Notes: generated by a model from the sequence alone, not told the origin. A DNA stretch of 64,000 bases from Cruorifilaria tuberocauda (GCA_013365365.1 JABVXU010000167.1:1-64000); one strand, 5' to 3'; positions 46,897 through 60,105 are shown, numbered from the stretch's first letter. A program made the numbers and translations.

Positions 46897-49716
46897 TCAA
46901 ATCAAGATTTTGAGCTTCGGCAAACCTGTAAACTGATTAGATATGTGAAATTTTTCATTAACAATTAAATTTTTGGTAATATATTCAGTAGTAGAATATG
47001 ATAAATTAAAAACTTCCTGTGGGTCCAAAGTTAGCGTTCGTGCAACATGTACATACTCTTCATATAAACTGCAACACAACATCGCTTGATCATCGGTCTG
47101 AAAATATAAAAATTTTATTATTAAAACAAAACCGGTTAATATATCTATAGTAGTTGATATTCCAATTATCAAGTTTTTCGAATTACATTTCAGTAGTAGT
47201 AGGAATGTCATTTTATTCAAAAGCTTAAACAGTGATGTATGAGACCTCTACTTACCAGCACTTTATCCATGAATTAATAAACCTACTACTAGAAAAATAC
47301 ATATATAAACTAACGCTAATTAGTATTGGATACCTCTTTTCAAAATAATACATGTGATGACTGGTTTCCACCGATTTAACTATCCCACAAACTATGTTTG
47401 AAGTGAGACATATCTCTATAATCACAATTTTTAGCACGAGTGTTGTAACAGTATATTTGCCAAGTAAGTTTGCATTATTTCTGGATAAAATCAATTGGAA
47501 CTAGTTCAAAAGCCATCAGATGCTCATTTAACTTTGAAAACAAACAGTGCCGTATTTCAATTTCTGCACTGTAATAAAATACGATATAGTTAAAGCAAAA
47601 ATATACAATAAAATTAATACAGCAAAAAAAGAATCTGAATTGCAGTAACCGATTTTTTTTGTTACTTAAATATATTTAAAGTACATTTTCCAGTTATGTC
47701 ATGAAATATTTCGTGTGCTATCATCCAACTTCCAACCTAATAATGAAGTAAGAAAAAACCTATTGGAATTTTAGTTTTATATAAATACTCCGAAATCCCT
47801 TTGAGCTGAGCTTCGTCTAAAATTTTATGTAAAAATGTATCGAATTCGAGTAGGCCCAAGAAGTGCACATTCCTCAACTTCATCCATGTATTCTTCCATC
47901 TGAAAGTTAGAATCGAAAACTGAAAGAAGAAAAAAACTTATTCGTTCTCTAGTATACATAACTAATGTGAAGGAAGAAAAGATAATCTGGCCTGAAGAAA
48001 ATGAAAACTACATTTAGTTATGTTGTCGAGTTTAAGGAATTATTCAGAAACATTGCGAAAATGATAGAAATAGAAATAAGATAAAACACTATCTTAAAAA
48101 AATGCAAGAAAGAACGGCGACACTGCAAAATAAAAATGTTTTTTTGAGAAATTTTATGAATTTCAAACTACATCACTTATGGTACATCACAAACATAGTA
48201 CTTCGAAGCAATCAGAATTTCTGCAAACTCTTATGATAGCCAGTTCAGAAGAAGTTTTGGTGGCACAAATTACTTCAGCTAGATGAAATGCAATGACGGG
48301 TAAATCTTTCTTAGCTTTTCGCAAAAGCGGCAAAAATTTTCCGCGCATCGTAATTTGGATCTCCGCTTATTTTAATACCAATAATAATTCCACTTGCCGT
48401 TTTATCACCATTATTTTTCCCTAAAAAAGTAAATCACTGATTTAACTTGTGCAATTTCATTTGTGCATTTAACATATTTAACGCATCACATAGATACTTA
48501 TATAATCCGAAGTTAAGGTTATTTTTTTACGAAGCAACAACCAGGATTCTAATATTATCTGCTTCACACTGATAGAGAATTACATACCATACTGTAAAAC
48601 CGATTTCAGCGTTTCTAAAGCTTCTTCAACTGTTTGTCGTCGATCGATGCTGAGCAAAAATTGGACACAAATGTTCGGATAAAGCTGTCTGGACTCGAGC
48701 ACACCTGTTATAAGCGCCTTCACATATTTTTCTTTCGACATATGAGGTGTTTGTAGCGGTGTAGATCGCAATTCCAAATATACTACATTCTCTTCGCTGA
48801 ATTCCCTGATTACTTCGCTAACAACCTAAAGTGATTTCTGGTGAAAAAGATGAAAATTTAAGAAATGCGATTATAACATCTTTCAAATCGACTATGAAAA
48901 ATCGATGCAGATATTACAAATAAACTGTAATCAATAGTTAGCATACAGAAAAAAATTCAAATTATTCTCGGCTTTGAGTCTAAATTTAGAAAATACTAAT
49001 CCTATCAATTCATTATTTAGTCCTAACAATTATAAAGGTAGCTTAATTTGAAAAAAATTCTATAAGAATTAAAATGAATGGAATAATAAGAAATAGGAGG
49101 CAAGAGTACCTCTACAACATCTTTAGCCATAACAACTAGCTGCTGTATGAGCGGAAATAGTTCGAATGCTCCACAAAATATTGTAATATGAAACAACTCA
49201 CTAAAAATTTTTTTTGAGGATTGTTATCATATATTTGTTTTTTATAAACTAAATATTTTTTTCTTTTTTATAAGCCTACACTTTTCTCCGAAATAAATCA
49301 AATAAGAACTTACTGATATTTATCTCATTTCTGAAGTAGTGATTTATACTCCAAAATCTGATAGCGGAAAATGCACGACTAGTAAAAGTAACGACTGTTA
49401 AAAAAAGGAAAGTTTTTCACTCCTTCAAATTTCTCGGTATTCGATCATATTCATAAAGTCTCTTTAGATCATCGGAAGCTAAATCAGTTCCATATTAATT
49501 TCGGCGTCTTAAACGTAGAATATGCGACATTTTTCAATCACTTAAATGAGCATCAAATTCCTAGAAATACGAAAAATTATATACTTTTATAAGAAATTAG
49601 ATTATTCACACATTTCAGCATAAGCAAATAAACATAATTAAAGGTTCAAATGAAATAAACGATAATCAACTAACGCATTTCGGCATTTGACGACAAAAAG
49701 TTTGCATCAAATGCAT
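46897..49716 (-). pseudogene. Adenosine deaminase-like (ADAL/MAPDA family), apparently decayed
   Basis: Active ADAL enzymes deaminate N6-methyl-AMP in the cytosol using zinc. All nine exons can be placed: 49675-49716, 49542-49560 (19 bases), 49421-49478, 49110-49200, 48588-48825, 48274-48420, 47760-47899, 47315-47415 and 46897-47097. Together they cover about 340 residues, near the family length of about 350. Resemblance is clear in VVYLELRSTPLQTPHMSKE, CVQFLLSIDRRQTVEEALE, VIAFHLAE, IEICLTSNI and TDDQAMLC. Two exons are out of frame: 48274-48420 has one base too many, between ISGDPN and FLPLLRKA, and 47760-47899 breaks where GHGTFLH is expected. Metal-site residues are also lost: the N-terminal HAHLNG motif reads DAHLTS, and the GHG motif reads RYI. 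Sequencing error could explain a single frameshift but not the whole set. Exon edges still look spliceable, so decay may be recent. Confidence 0.8.
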
Positions 49717-51345
49717 ATCATTTCTGGTCTTGAAATGAGAACAAATATATATATATATATAAATAACTTTAACAATTAAGTCACATGAATGCGAAATGCG
49801 CATTCCATATTATGAAAGTAGCTTTTATTATACAGCTTCAGGTAGTTTTATTGTACAGCATCAGCTGCCCATTTATAACTTCCATAAGCCAGAGTGGCAT
49901 ATGATCTGTAATTAGCATCTATGAAACACCATAGTACACATTATCACACGCAATTCCTTTTCTAGATCAACCCTGTTCCTGTTGACTATACATGTTACGT
50001 AGTACTGCCTCCTATTTACCATTACAAAATTATAAGTAAACAAAATCATTAAGAGCATTCTGAAAACGAATGAAGACCTTAAGACACAATTTCTTGGTTT
50101 CAAAAAATTCAAAATCATCAATCAATACCTTTATTTGGATATTTACTGATTTATATGATTGATTATATTCTGAGCAAAAATCCTTTTTACTGATTAAATC
50201 CATGGTGTATCTATTTGATCAAATTACATTTTATTTGAAGCTCCTCTGGATACTTGTCAAGATGAACCTCATTAAATCTTGGAATTGTAGCTCATTTACA
50301 GTAGATGATACGGTGTACAATAAAATTTCGCACAACTGAAAAAGTGACTGAATTTTGAAGAGACAGGAAACATTGATGAGAATGGTTAGAAAAGATGAAA
50401 AAGATTGATGACAATGATTAGAAGAAACGGAAAAGATTAATGGGAATGGTTACAAAAGATTGATAGGAATGGTTAGAAGAGGTGGAAAAGATTGATGAAA
50501 ATAAATAAGGAATAAGATTGAAAAAAAAATGGACAGGTGCTTGTAATCATTAGTAATAATTCTCATATCAAGCAAATATTCTTCTATCATTTATGATTTT
50601 AACAAATTAGAATTTTATTTAACTGTTTAAAAGATATCGAAAAGTTCAATTTATTCATTTTTATAGTTTGTACCATTTTCAGCAGGCAATTTATCAACGA
50701 ACTCTGTCAAATATGCCAACGAAACCAATGGTTATGAATTCCTTTAGATATTAGACGACAGAATTGTGTGATATACCATTTAACATTTGGAATTTTTGCG
50801 AGAAATGGAAATTTTTCTTCTAAAAATTAAAATTTAAATTTTAATTATTTTACTTTAATTTAATTGAAATTAATTAAAAATTTTTTTTTAATAAAAAATT
50901 TTTCGAAAAAAATTATTGCACATGATTCGGAAAAGATACTGTTTTGACAGCAAGTAATAATGTACGATGCTAAATTTTTCAAGCATATTACTTTCAACTG
51001 ATACATACATTTAATCAAAAGACAGTTAATTAGCATAATATCGTGTATCTTTTTTGGGAGATGCAGCACTATTATCAGAAATTTTATCATAAAGCTTTAT
51101 CATAGGGTAGTATTAATTGATCCCGATTTAATACTTTCCAACTTTTTGATATTAATATGATAATCGCCAGTATCATAAAATGATTCCAGTCAAACATAAA
51201 TTCGTTCATGAATGTCAATTTTAAATTTAAAATTTGTAATTAGATATTCGATATGATATTTTTTAGGTTAAATTATTCAAATTAAACATTTTATATTGTC
51301 AAACAGAACCACGTTAAACTGTTATCTTTTTTTAAGCGACCAGTT
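49717..51345. other. Divergent spacer between deaminase-like locus and phosphatase gene
   Basis: This 1.6 kb AT-rich interval contains a degenerate tandem repeat (50357-50501) and a short AT dinucleotide run near 49750. No exon was supported. It should carry the phosphatase promoter. Confidence 0.5.
50357..50501. repeat. Degenerate tandem repeat of about 27-33 bases, roughly five copies
   Basis: Imperfect copies built around AAAAGATTGATGACAATG and GGTTAGAAGA-like words follow one another, with point differences and length changes between copies. The purine-rich strand is the plus strand throughout. It lies between two divergent genes. Confidence 0.75.
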
Positions 51346-54300
51346 ATGTCACGTGGAAAAAATATTTGTTCGATTGATGATCGTAGACAGAAAACTAAAG
51401 GTAGCGGAAAAATGATAGTTGCACTTTCAACACCAACACGGACACCAATTGGAAAGAAATTTATTCGCCAAAAACATGTTGTATATCTAAAAAATCAAAC
51501 TAATAGTTTTAATGTTCAAGAAAAATTTCTTGAAATTTAATCCATTTAAACAATCTTTCACCTTTTAATTAATTGAAATTTATTTTCATTTAATTTAAAT
51601 TTCTTCTTCAATTAATTAAAATTTTTCCACAGATAAATTTAATTTCATTTATCAATTCTTTACAAATAAAAGTTTCTTTCATAGCTATAAAAAATCGAAC
51701 AATAATTTGATTAATTGCATTTAATCGATTAATACGTTAATTTTTTAAGCGAAGTCAAAGTTATAAATTATTTTTTTACGTTATTCGATTTAGGATAAGA
51801 CAGGTAAATTGAAAATGATAGCACCAACGATTTCTGAACAATGGATTGAAGCAGTTCTCGAAAGTGGTATACGGAATATTCGCCGAGAATTTATTGATTT
51901 AGTTCGAAATTATGTACCAACAGGAACACAACATGCTTGGGAAGCTGATATAAATTATAGCAAAAATAGGTATGGGCAGGAACATACGAAAATAATTATC
52001 CTATTCAGGCTGAAATTTTAATTAGTATTCAAATCATGACTGATTTGTTTTCATGTTTTGATATATTTTTATTTTTCATTAATCTAATTCTAGTAATAGA
52101 AGTATTATTTAAGATGAAGAGAATGAATATTAAGATGAACTTGAAAATTTAAGATTCGAAAATCATCGGCTTCTGATATTCGATTAAATTACAAAATTAA
52201 TGTTTCTTTTTCCATAAAACAATAAAAATAAAAGATATTATTTAAATTAATTAATCAAATAATCATTAACATCAACTGATAAAACAGTTCAGAAAGCTAA
52301 ACGTTAATTCACTTATCAATTTTTTTTGCTGAAATATTTGCATCGAAATTTAGATACGATGATATTCGGGTACTGGATGATACACGCGTGATACTGAAAG
52401 ATACTCCAAGCAGTTAATAGATTTCTTCTGTTTAAATCCAAATTTTGAAATCTTCTAGTAAAATTTTCAACTGATTTAAGTTTTTTAATTATAAGTATAT
52501 ATTTTGTTTTCATCTTAATATGCTAATCTATTGAATGATTCATGATAATCATACAGGGTTGTTAAATGTTTAGATCCGATACGCTATGAGGAGTTAAGCA
52601 ACAGTCTCCGGAAAAATTTTACCACTTCCGATTCCTTTTATTTCATTAAATTATTAGATTCTTGAAAATCTTAACATACACAATAACATCGTGGCTTAAT
52701 ACTTTCCGGATGGTATATACCCGTAACTTTAGGTTCTTTTAGGTAACTTTAATTTAATAAATTAAATAATTCTTTCGCATGTAATCACTAATGACCATTT
52801 CAATCCGATATTGAAATCTGGATAGACATAGATAGAAAACACATAAAAGCACGTAATACGAAAACACGCAATGTTATTTAGCTATTTTAATTATCCAATA
52901 TGATGTTTATGGTTGTTGTATCCATCAATTTCTATACATAAAAGGAAATGAAATAATTTCTTCAAAGATTACTCGGAACTACAAATTCCGCGATGAAATA
53001 TGAACAAATCGTATTATTCGGGCGGTTAATTAATAATATAAAATAATTTTTTCTAAGCTTTTTTTTAAATCAACATCTATTGAATAACAATTCAAAATTG
53101 TTATCTTAACTATTCCAGAGGAAGATTATATTAATGCGTCATACGTAAACGTTGCTGATGATATGACGTTTATTTGTGCGCAAGGACCAATGCCAAATAC
53201 CATTCAAGACTTTTGGATAATGATCACTCAGGAGGATGTAAAGGTTACCGTTTTCTTCTGATTACCTTAATTATTGCCGTAAACGTAACGAAAAAATGAG
53301 ATTACGAAATATCGAATATTATTCTCTTTTCTTTTTTTAAATGGCTGTTTTTAAGTGAAATTAAATTAATTATAAAATTATTTAAATGTTCAATGCAATC
53401 TATCTAATAGTTTCAAATTCAATGTCTAAACTTCCTTAAGCATTTTTTAAATAGTCGGTTAATTTTTCAACTATTCCATTTAGTCTTTGAAGCTTAAAAC
53501 CATTTCTTTTAAAATGTCTCAATTTCAAAAAAAAAAAATAAACCAATACATAAACTAAAAAATCAACTAGATTCATTTAAATAATATTAACTAAAAATCC
53601 CTTTAATCAATACATTGAATGTAATGTTATTTGGCGTAATGAAGTAATAAATTAAACAATATCAGAAATTTTGTTTTCTAAGATATCAATTATGTCAATT
53701 TAAAATTATCCTATAATCATGTCAATTTAAGGTTATCCTACAGTTATGCCAGTTTAATGAAAACGGTAAAGAGCAATGTGCAGTATATTTACCGGATGAT
53801 GAAAATGGAAAAGAATTTGGCGTCGTACAAGTACGGTGCCTTGAAAAGCCAACAAGCAACTCACAATTAAAAAAAGTCATTCAAACAAGAATTCAAGTCA
53901 ATTATAAAAACATCAAACACGAGGTTATTTTCTTCCTAATAAAAAATAAAAACAAAATAAAAGTACCATCAATGATGTTAAAAATTTCTAATTTCGCTCA
54001 AGAAATAAATATTAATGCTTACTCATTTTGTCTTTAAACAAGCTTAAGCGAATTTGATAAATTTTGAATTCAAAACACAAAAAAAAAGAAAAAATACAAA
54101 ACAAAATAAGCATAAATAAGTTTTTATTATTTTATTATTTCACTATTATCTCATTTATTGCTTTATATCTATTACTTCATTAGAATTAATGAATTTAGGT
54201 TATGCATATATTGTATTCCGGTTGGCCTGATCATTTTGTCGCCGAATCGACGTCAACTTGCCGTGAAGTACGAGCACTTGTCTTGAAATATTACCGAAAA

Positions 54301-54961
54301 AAGCCCATAGTTGTGCATTGTAGTGCTGGCGTTGGAAGGTTTACGAATTTTTTTTTCCATTTTTTTAATATTTATTTTAAATTTTCATTAAATGGATATA
54401 CAAATTTGTTTAGCAAATAATCGAAAATATATGTAATAAAGGATGAAACTTAGGACAGGAACATATGTAGCATTTGAAATGGCAGTTCAAAAAATCAAAA
54501 AGAATGAAATGCTAGTAATACCTGACGTTGCAAAAAGTGTACGTGATCAACGAATGGGTGCTATACAAAACGATCAGGTCATTTAATTTTTGTTTCGTTT
54601 TTTTACGAGCATCTCAAAGATTGTAATTTTAAAAATAATTTCAAAATTCCGACTTAGTCCAGAAATCAAATTTCGATAGATTTCGAAAATAATAAAAAAC
54701 TTACTGAGATAGAAGCAATGGAGGATAATTTAAATTTTAAAATTTTAATAAAACTATTATCTTCTTTTTTCTATAATGAAAAAAAAATTTTTTTAGCAAT
54801 ATTTGTTCATCTATCGTATGGTGTTGGAAATTTTAATCGCTGATCAATTGCTCACCAAAACACCACAAGTAATGGATTTTATCCGAGAATACGATGATTT
54901 GGTTCGAAGAAAGCGTCTTGAATATACTAAAAAAAGTTCAAAAAGTTCGAAAAGTGCTTAA
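51346..54961 (+). CDS. Cytosolic classical protein tyrosine phosphatase (nematode non-receptor type)
   Basis: This enzyme hydrolyses phosphotyrosine through a cysteine-phosphate intermediate. Eight exons: 51346-51477, 51794-51969, 52354-52412, 53119-53243, 53732-53923, 54199-54338, 54454-54577 and 54797-54961, giving 370 residues. After a basic N-terminus of about 60 residues, the catalytic domain shows the phosphotyrosine loop (KNRYDDIRVLD, about 101), EDYINASYV, the WPD loop with its general acid Asp (SGWPDHF, about 235-241), the P-loop HCSAGVGRTGTY with catalytic Cys at about 269 and Arg at about 275, and the Q-loop RMGAIQNDQQYLFIY. All key residues are intact. No membrane segment or signal peptide is seen. 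The tail is Ser/Lys-rich. The acceptor at 53732 was preferred over the one at 53744 because it restores the core strand VILQLCQF. The first donor (CAT|GTTGTA) is weak. An AATAAA lies near 55.07 kb. Many such genes are sperm-enriched in C. elegans, which is only a hint here. Confidence 0.88.
53681..53758 (+). repeat. 27-base repeat copying the start of a phosphatase exon into the intron
   Basis: The exon starting at 53732 opens GTTATCCTACAGTTATGCCA. Just upstream, in the intron, lie one clear degenerate copy (TTATCCTATAATCATGTCAA at about 53706) and a weaker one near 53681 (TCAATTATGTCAATTTAA). All three end in a TTTAA word, and the word that closes the middle copy (AATTTAAG) supplies the acceptor. 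Confidence 0.65.
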
Positions 54962-55542
54962 GAATTATTATCAAGGATATGTTTCCTCATATCTCCATAA
55001 GTTGTATATATATCTGTACGAATGAATGTATGTATTTATACATAGATAGTACATATAATATTACCTTAATAAATATGCATTTATTGATTGTCATATCATA
55101 TTCGAGACCGTTTTCGTTTTCGTGAAACAAAAAATGGGAAAGTTTGTACACTTCATTTTATGTCATATAATTTGCAAAAAGGACCTTAAAAAATGAAAAA
55201 TAACTTTGTAGTACCTAATAGATATTTGCTGATTTCTAGAAATAAGAAATTTTTAGGAAAAGTATTCACAACTTTAGAATGCAAAACCAAGATCAAATTC
55301 GATGGCTAAAAGTAATAATAATTCAACTTCTACTATCAAATTCAGTAATCATTGTCTAAGTAATATTATGTCGAACAATATATAGCTTCACAATACACCA
55401 AATAAAAATACTTGGAAAATTTTCCTCTATTTTCGTCTGTTCTCAGACCAAAATTTACCTAAGTCTAAACTACATCTTCAAGATAATATCAATCATATTA
55501 TGATTAGAATCGAATTCTTTCAAAGAGAAAAAACTAACATAT
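54962..55542. other. Convergent spacer, phosphatase to SIN1
   Basis: About 580 bases lie between two converging stop codons. They contain an AATAAA near 55067 that suits the phosphatase 3' end. No exon was found. Confidence 0.5.
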
Positions 55543-58500
55543 CTACAATTTTGAAAAAGGCTTCATCAATATGGGAACAGCGTTTATTATGGCAGAAGTC
55601 CACTGTGATATCCTACGGATTGTAGGATTAATAAAATTACTTCGTCGGTTGACTTGTGGATCAACAAGCGCTTTTGCAGCAGCTTTCTTTGGTTTCTTGG
55701 AGCCACCGTTTGAATATTTATAAATCTGACGAACTACTGAATTCATGTCATCAATTATAGTAGTCATCTACAAGGATAAGCAAAAAGTAATATCAGAATC
55801 CATAGAATAGAAAAAATTTCGTCATAAAGTTATAAATTTGATTCAAATTTAAACGGCTTGCAAATTCTTCAGTGACAAATTCGTCATTGTATTGAAAAAA
55901 TGTGGCATTTGTTACTTATTCATATCAGTAATACACTTATCATTTATTGTATCTAAGTTATTAATTGAATTATATCGCATTTACAATATCGATTGAATCT
56001 AAGTGCACTATGATCATTCATCAGAAAATTGAGATTAAACCTTCTCCGTAATATTCCAAGCATCATCGACATCTGCTTCTAACTGCAATATTTTCCAGCA
56101 CGCATCATTGTACAACTAAAATAAAATTCCAAAAAAATCAAATAAATAAATGTTGATATCAAATAAATCAAATGAATGCTGATAAAATTGATCAATTACC
56201 AGAATCAAATGCTCACATTAATCAATGATGACATAACATTAAATAAACTACAATATAGATCCAAAGCACGATAGCTGCCAATGAATATTACTTGCCTTTA
56301 GCGTTGACAATTCATCACTTCCAATTAATCTATTTGATTCGAAATTCAATTCCAAGTCTTGCATACTATGAACTAATTCATTCATTTTTAATACCTTCGA
56401 TTTCTGCTTTATTGTTAACCAAACAATCTTTATTCCTCGTCTCGCTACAAATAAGAAGCGGTTAAAAAGACAGCAATGCTCGTGAATTTGAAAATAAAAA
56501 CTATCAAGTATGTTAGATTAGAATTCTCATATCGACAATATGCTATCGAGTAATCAAAGTAATCTATGCAACATATGACCTATAAGCATCTGAAAAGGAT
56601 GTATAATGCATGTCATTAAATGATCAAACCGTTTTGTAAAACATCTATTTTAGAGAACACAAATAATAATCAAAACTTCGATAGCAAACTGTTAATTAAC
56701 GAAGGCGAGAAATTACAATTTGAGTGACTAGTAATTTCAACTCCACCAACACAATACCACGTAACATGTAAAGTTTTCAGAGAAGTATTTAAAAACATAG
56801 AATTCCGTTTTCTCGTTTGATCCAAATGATTAAGCACTAATTCAAAACCATCACTTCGAAGAGCTATAATAAAGCAAAGGTATTCAGCTGTAATAACTTT
56901 TTATTTACGCTTGTTAGGGTTAATTTACTGAAACACCGTGAAACTTTGATTTTTGATGTCTAGAAAGGCGAATTTTCCAAATGAGCAAACATTCCCATAA
57001 CATAAACTTTCTAAATATCCTTATACAATAATATTACTAAGCTATGAATCGTTATATTATAAAACAAAAATAACAAAATACAATATGTAACTCTTACTTA
57101 ATAAAGCACTTTGTTTGATTTTGTATCGATGTATCTTTTCTACCGGATAAATTCCGATCGAATTATCTAACGAATCTTTATTACTGATAAATGAAGCTAA
57201 AATAATGGTTCCACCAGTTCGATTCTGCTTTTCAGTGATTCAGATTTTAGAAACAAAGAAAAACAAACATTAGTTTCAAATTAATGAATTTTAATTAAGT
57301 CATATATTTTCAATAAAAAATCTGAAGTATTTTTCTCAAATTTTTTACTTTTTAAATAGCCACTCTCACAGCATGTTCATTTTTGATGCATAAGTAGATA
57401 ATATGTTCAATACTATTCAAACCACAAAATGTACCGGAAAAACGCCGTTGTTTAAGTGATGAACTTGATAAACTACCATGAATTTTTGAAGTTGGACTGT
57501 GTCTCTGAGCAAAACTCGAACGGCGTGATAGTGTAAAATCACCTCGAGAACCTAGCAAAGTTTTTTTAAACGAAGAATTGGTATACAGAGGAAAATTATA
57601 CATATGAAACATTTTCAACAAATAGTACTTGATGTAAGTCAAATAAATAACGTAAAATAGAAAAACATGAACTGAAACAAATAAAAAAAACAAACTATTG
57701 ATGCGTAGCAGTAAAAATTCCAAGCAGGTCGTACTGGATACCGGCTTATTAAGATCCAACGCAACATGAGGTTGCTTGGCAGGTTCCAAAATGTATTCGC
57801 GCACTGAAAAAAGGCTTAAATGTCTTATTCAGCTTCATGAAGCACGTCGCATTTTACCAGTTTTGGAAAAGAATGCAAGCAGAGCAAATAAAATTAGAAT
57901 TCCAATTAAATTAAAATTATGGAACGCAAATATTAGCATTAAGTAAATAATCGTATCATAAAGAAAACAAACAAATTAAAATTATAATAATATATTACAT
58001 GCTGGACAATCACTCAAGAACTCTGGACCTTCATCCTCGATACGTTTTTTAACAGCCTGATCACGAAGCCATCGTAGAGGTACATCCAACGAATCCATTA
58101 GAAATTCATAATGCTTGCCACTCACAGTGTACCTGAATTGCACTGAATTAACTTGAGAAAAAATTTCAAAAAAAAAAACAGCAACAGAACTAACACGATA
58201 ACATTTGTTATTTCCGAATATTTAAGATTTTGTCGTTTTTCCACGGCAATCGTTGACCAACACGAGCCAAGTTCATTTAGTAAACGATGGCCACCTATTG
58301 GAGGTAAGTCTCGATCCACTTCACCATTTTCTTCAGCCATCAACAAATGGTAATGCTCAACAGATCTACAAAATATATAAATGTATATCAGATTCAATGA
58401 TTAACTTGAATTAAGTAATTTGAATCCAAAATTATTAATTCAATACTGATTTCCTTTAAAAATATCAAGTGCAAATTATATGTGATATTACTTATGCAAC

Positions 58501-60105
58501 TTTCGACATCCTAATCATGATTTCTTTATTAACAGTTCCATTCACCACTATTTATCATTAAGGCATAAAATATCTCTGATGCTTCAGAAACGCTTATTAA
58601 CAGCACAAGCAAAAGTGAAATAAAATTTAGTCTTTCGGGCTATATGAATTCTCGTCTAGTAAAAACAAATACTTCCGACAATAAATTAGTAAATTTATTT
58701 CTGATAAAAAAAATTAAGATTTGTTTGGCAAAAGTTCAAAAAAGAAATATTTCTTAATTAAGTAAATTCATTTGGAATATTCTATGAACTGAATATCTTT
58801 CCATATTTATTAATAAAAGTCGAAAAATATACCCTATGTTATTCGTTTTCCGATACCTTGCATATTCATAGCAACATAAACCAATGAGATCCGAAATACA
58901 AATTTCACATTGAGCATAAATAGTTAATGAAAAACATTTGCTATTATTTGACTCAAGTTCCGCAAAAGGATAAAAAACTAGTAGCTTTCGACCGCTTTTC
59001 ATATCCTATAAACAAATACAGCATTTGGAATAGTTGGATAACAAAACAACTTATAAAACAATCATTTTTCATATTTATAAGATAACAAACATTTCAAAAG
59101 AAAATTAGTTGATTTGTTTAAAAAAAGGACTTACCGGTGCAGCAAACCTTGCATACGATGCAAGATCAGTCCTAATTAAAAAATCCGTATTCTCCAAAAG
59201 TCTAAAAATGAAAATTGATTTTCAAATTAACAATAAATACTGCAATATTTTTAGAAGAGCAATAAAATGACATACTTTTTTAATGAAAATGGTGATGGAT
59301 TACAGGATATACCCGTGCACTGAAAAAATTCCAAATTTGAGACATTTGGCAGTGAATTAATTTCATTGCTTTTCACTGCTTTATCTTCATCATTTATGCC
59401 TAATAAGTCATCTTTTTGAATCCTTGAATGTAAATGTTCTTGTATTAGTTCATAAGTCGATCCGTAATTATTGGTAGCCTGAAAAAGAAAACAATAAGAT
59501 TGTACATTCAATTTCACTCCATTTGCCTCCCAGACTTATCTAAAAATTAAGAAGCAGTAAATTGCAGTAATTAAAATCAATGAAAGCAGAATAAAATTTT
59601 GAATTTGAATTGGAATTTATGGAATCAACAAACCGAATAACTTGGGGAATACTCCTCACTACTCGTATCGGAATCAGCTGCGGAACGAAAATTCAACGGT
59701 AAACCGCCAGGTTTTGCTTTCCTGAAAACAGTCTGAAATCCTACACTTGAAATAATAATTTAACTGAATTCATTATTTTAAACACTTCAACAATCGAATG
59801 TCTTGTTCAATTTAACTTATTTTGCAAATGTTAACATTAAGTGCCGTACGAAGCTGAATATCTATTAGAGAAAGAAGTGCTAATTTCAACAATCAGAATC
59901 AAGAAGAGTCCCATTTGGAAAACTAAAGATACCTTAAGCAATAAAGTTAAAGTTTCTTCCGAAAACAATGTAAGGAAAATTTTATTTCTTTATCATACCT
60001 TGAAGGTGGTTGCAATATCTTTTTGCACAGATCATCATCATTAGCGTTAATAATGCACTGGTGTCTGATAAAATCGACAAGTTCTTCCGAATCGAAACAA
60101 GCCAT
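55543..60105 (-). CDS. MAPKAP1: SIN1/MAPKAP1, TORC2 subunit, with a divergent C-terminal half
   Basis: SIN1 is an essential TORC2 component that recruits AGC kinases such as AKT and SGK. Thirteen exons were placed: 59999-60105, 59634-59721, 59276-59478, 59135-59201, 58833-59005, about 58203-58365, about 57999-58142, 57696-57803, 57370-57551, 57098-57224, 56296-56444, 56041-56115 and 55543-55767. Phases agree except between the sixth and seventh, where I could not settle the edges. The start MACFDSEELVDFIRHQCI matches the SIN1 N-terminus. The CRIM domain is clear (KLLVFYPFAELE, CISDLIGLCCYEYARYR, HLLMAEENGEVDRDLPPI). The Ras-binding-like part follows, ending QPHVALDLNKPVSSTTCLEF then LLLRINS. 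Beyond that, the usual C-terminal PH domain is not recognisable: a Ser/Arg-rich link leads to IEHIIYLCIKNEHA, GIYPVEKIHRYKIKQSALL and a helical, lysine-rich end. One intron (from 56295) starts with GC instead of GT. Confidence 0.82.

Noticed and set aside
47980..48300. A possible FEVLCL-like match for the deaminase CLTSN region near 48.2 kb
   Set aside because: The true counterpart (IEICLTSNI) is found in the exon at 47315-47415 with correct splice phase, so the earlier match is chance.
57352..57804. 150-codon minus-strand frame
   Set aside because: It merges two SIN1 exons through a short intron that happens to stay open. The intron has proper splice sites and keeps the phase when removed.
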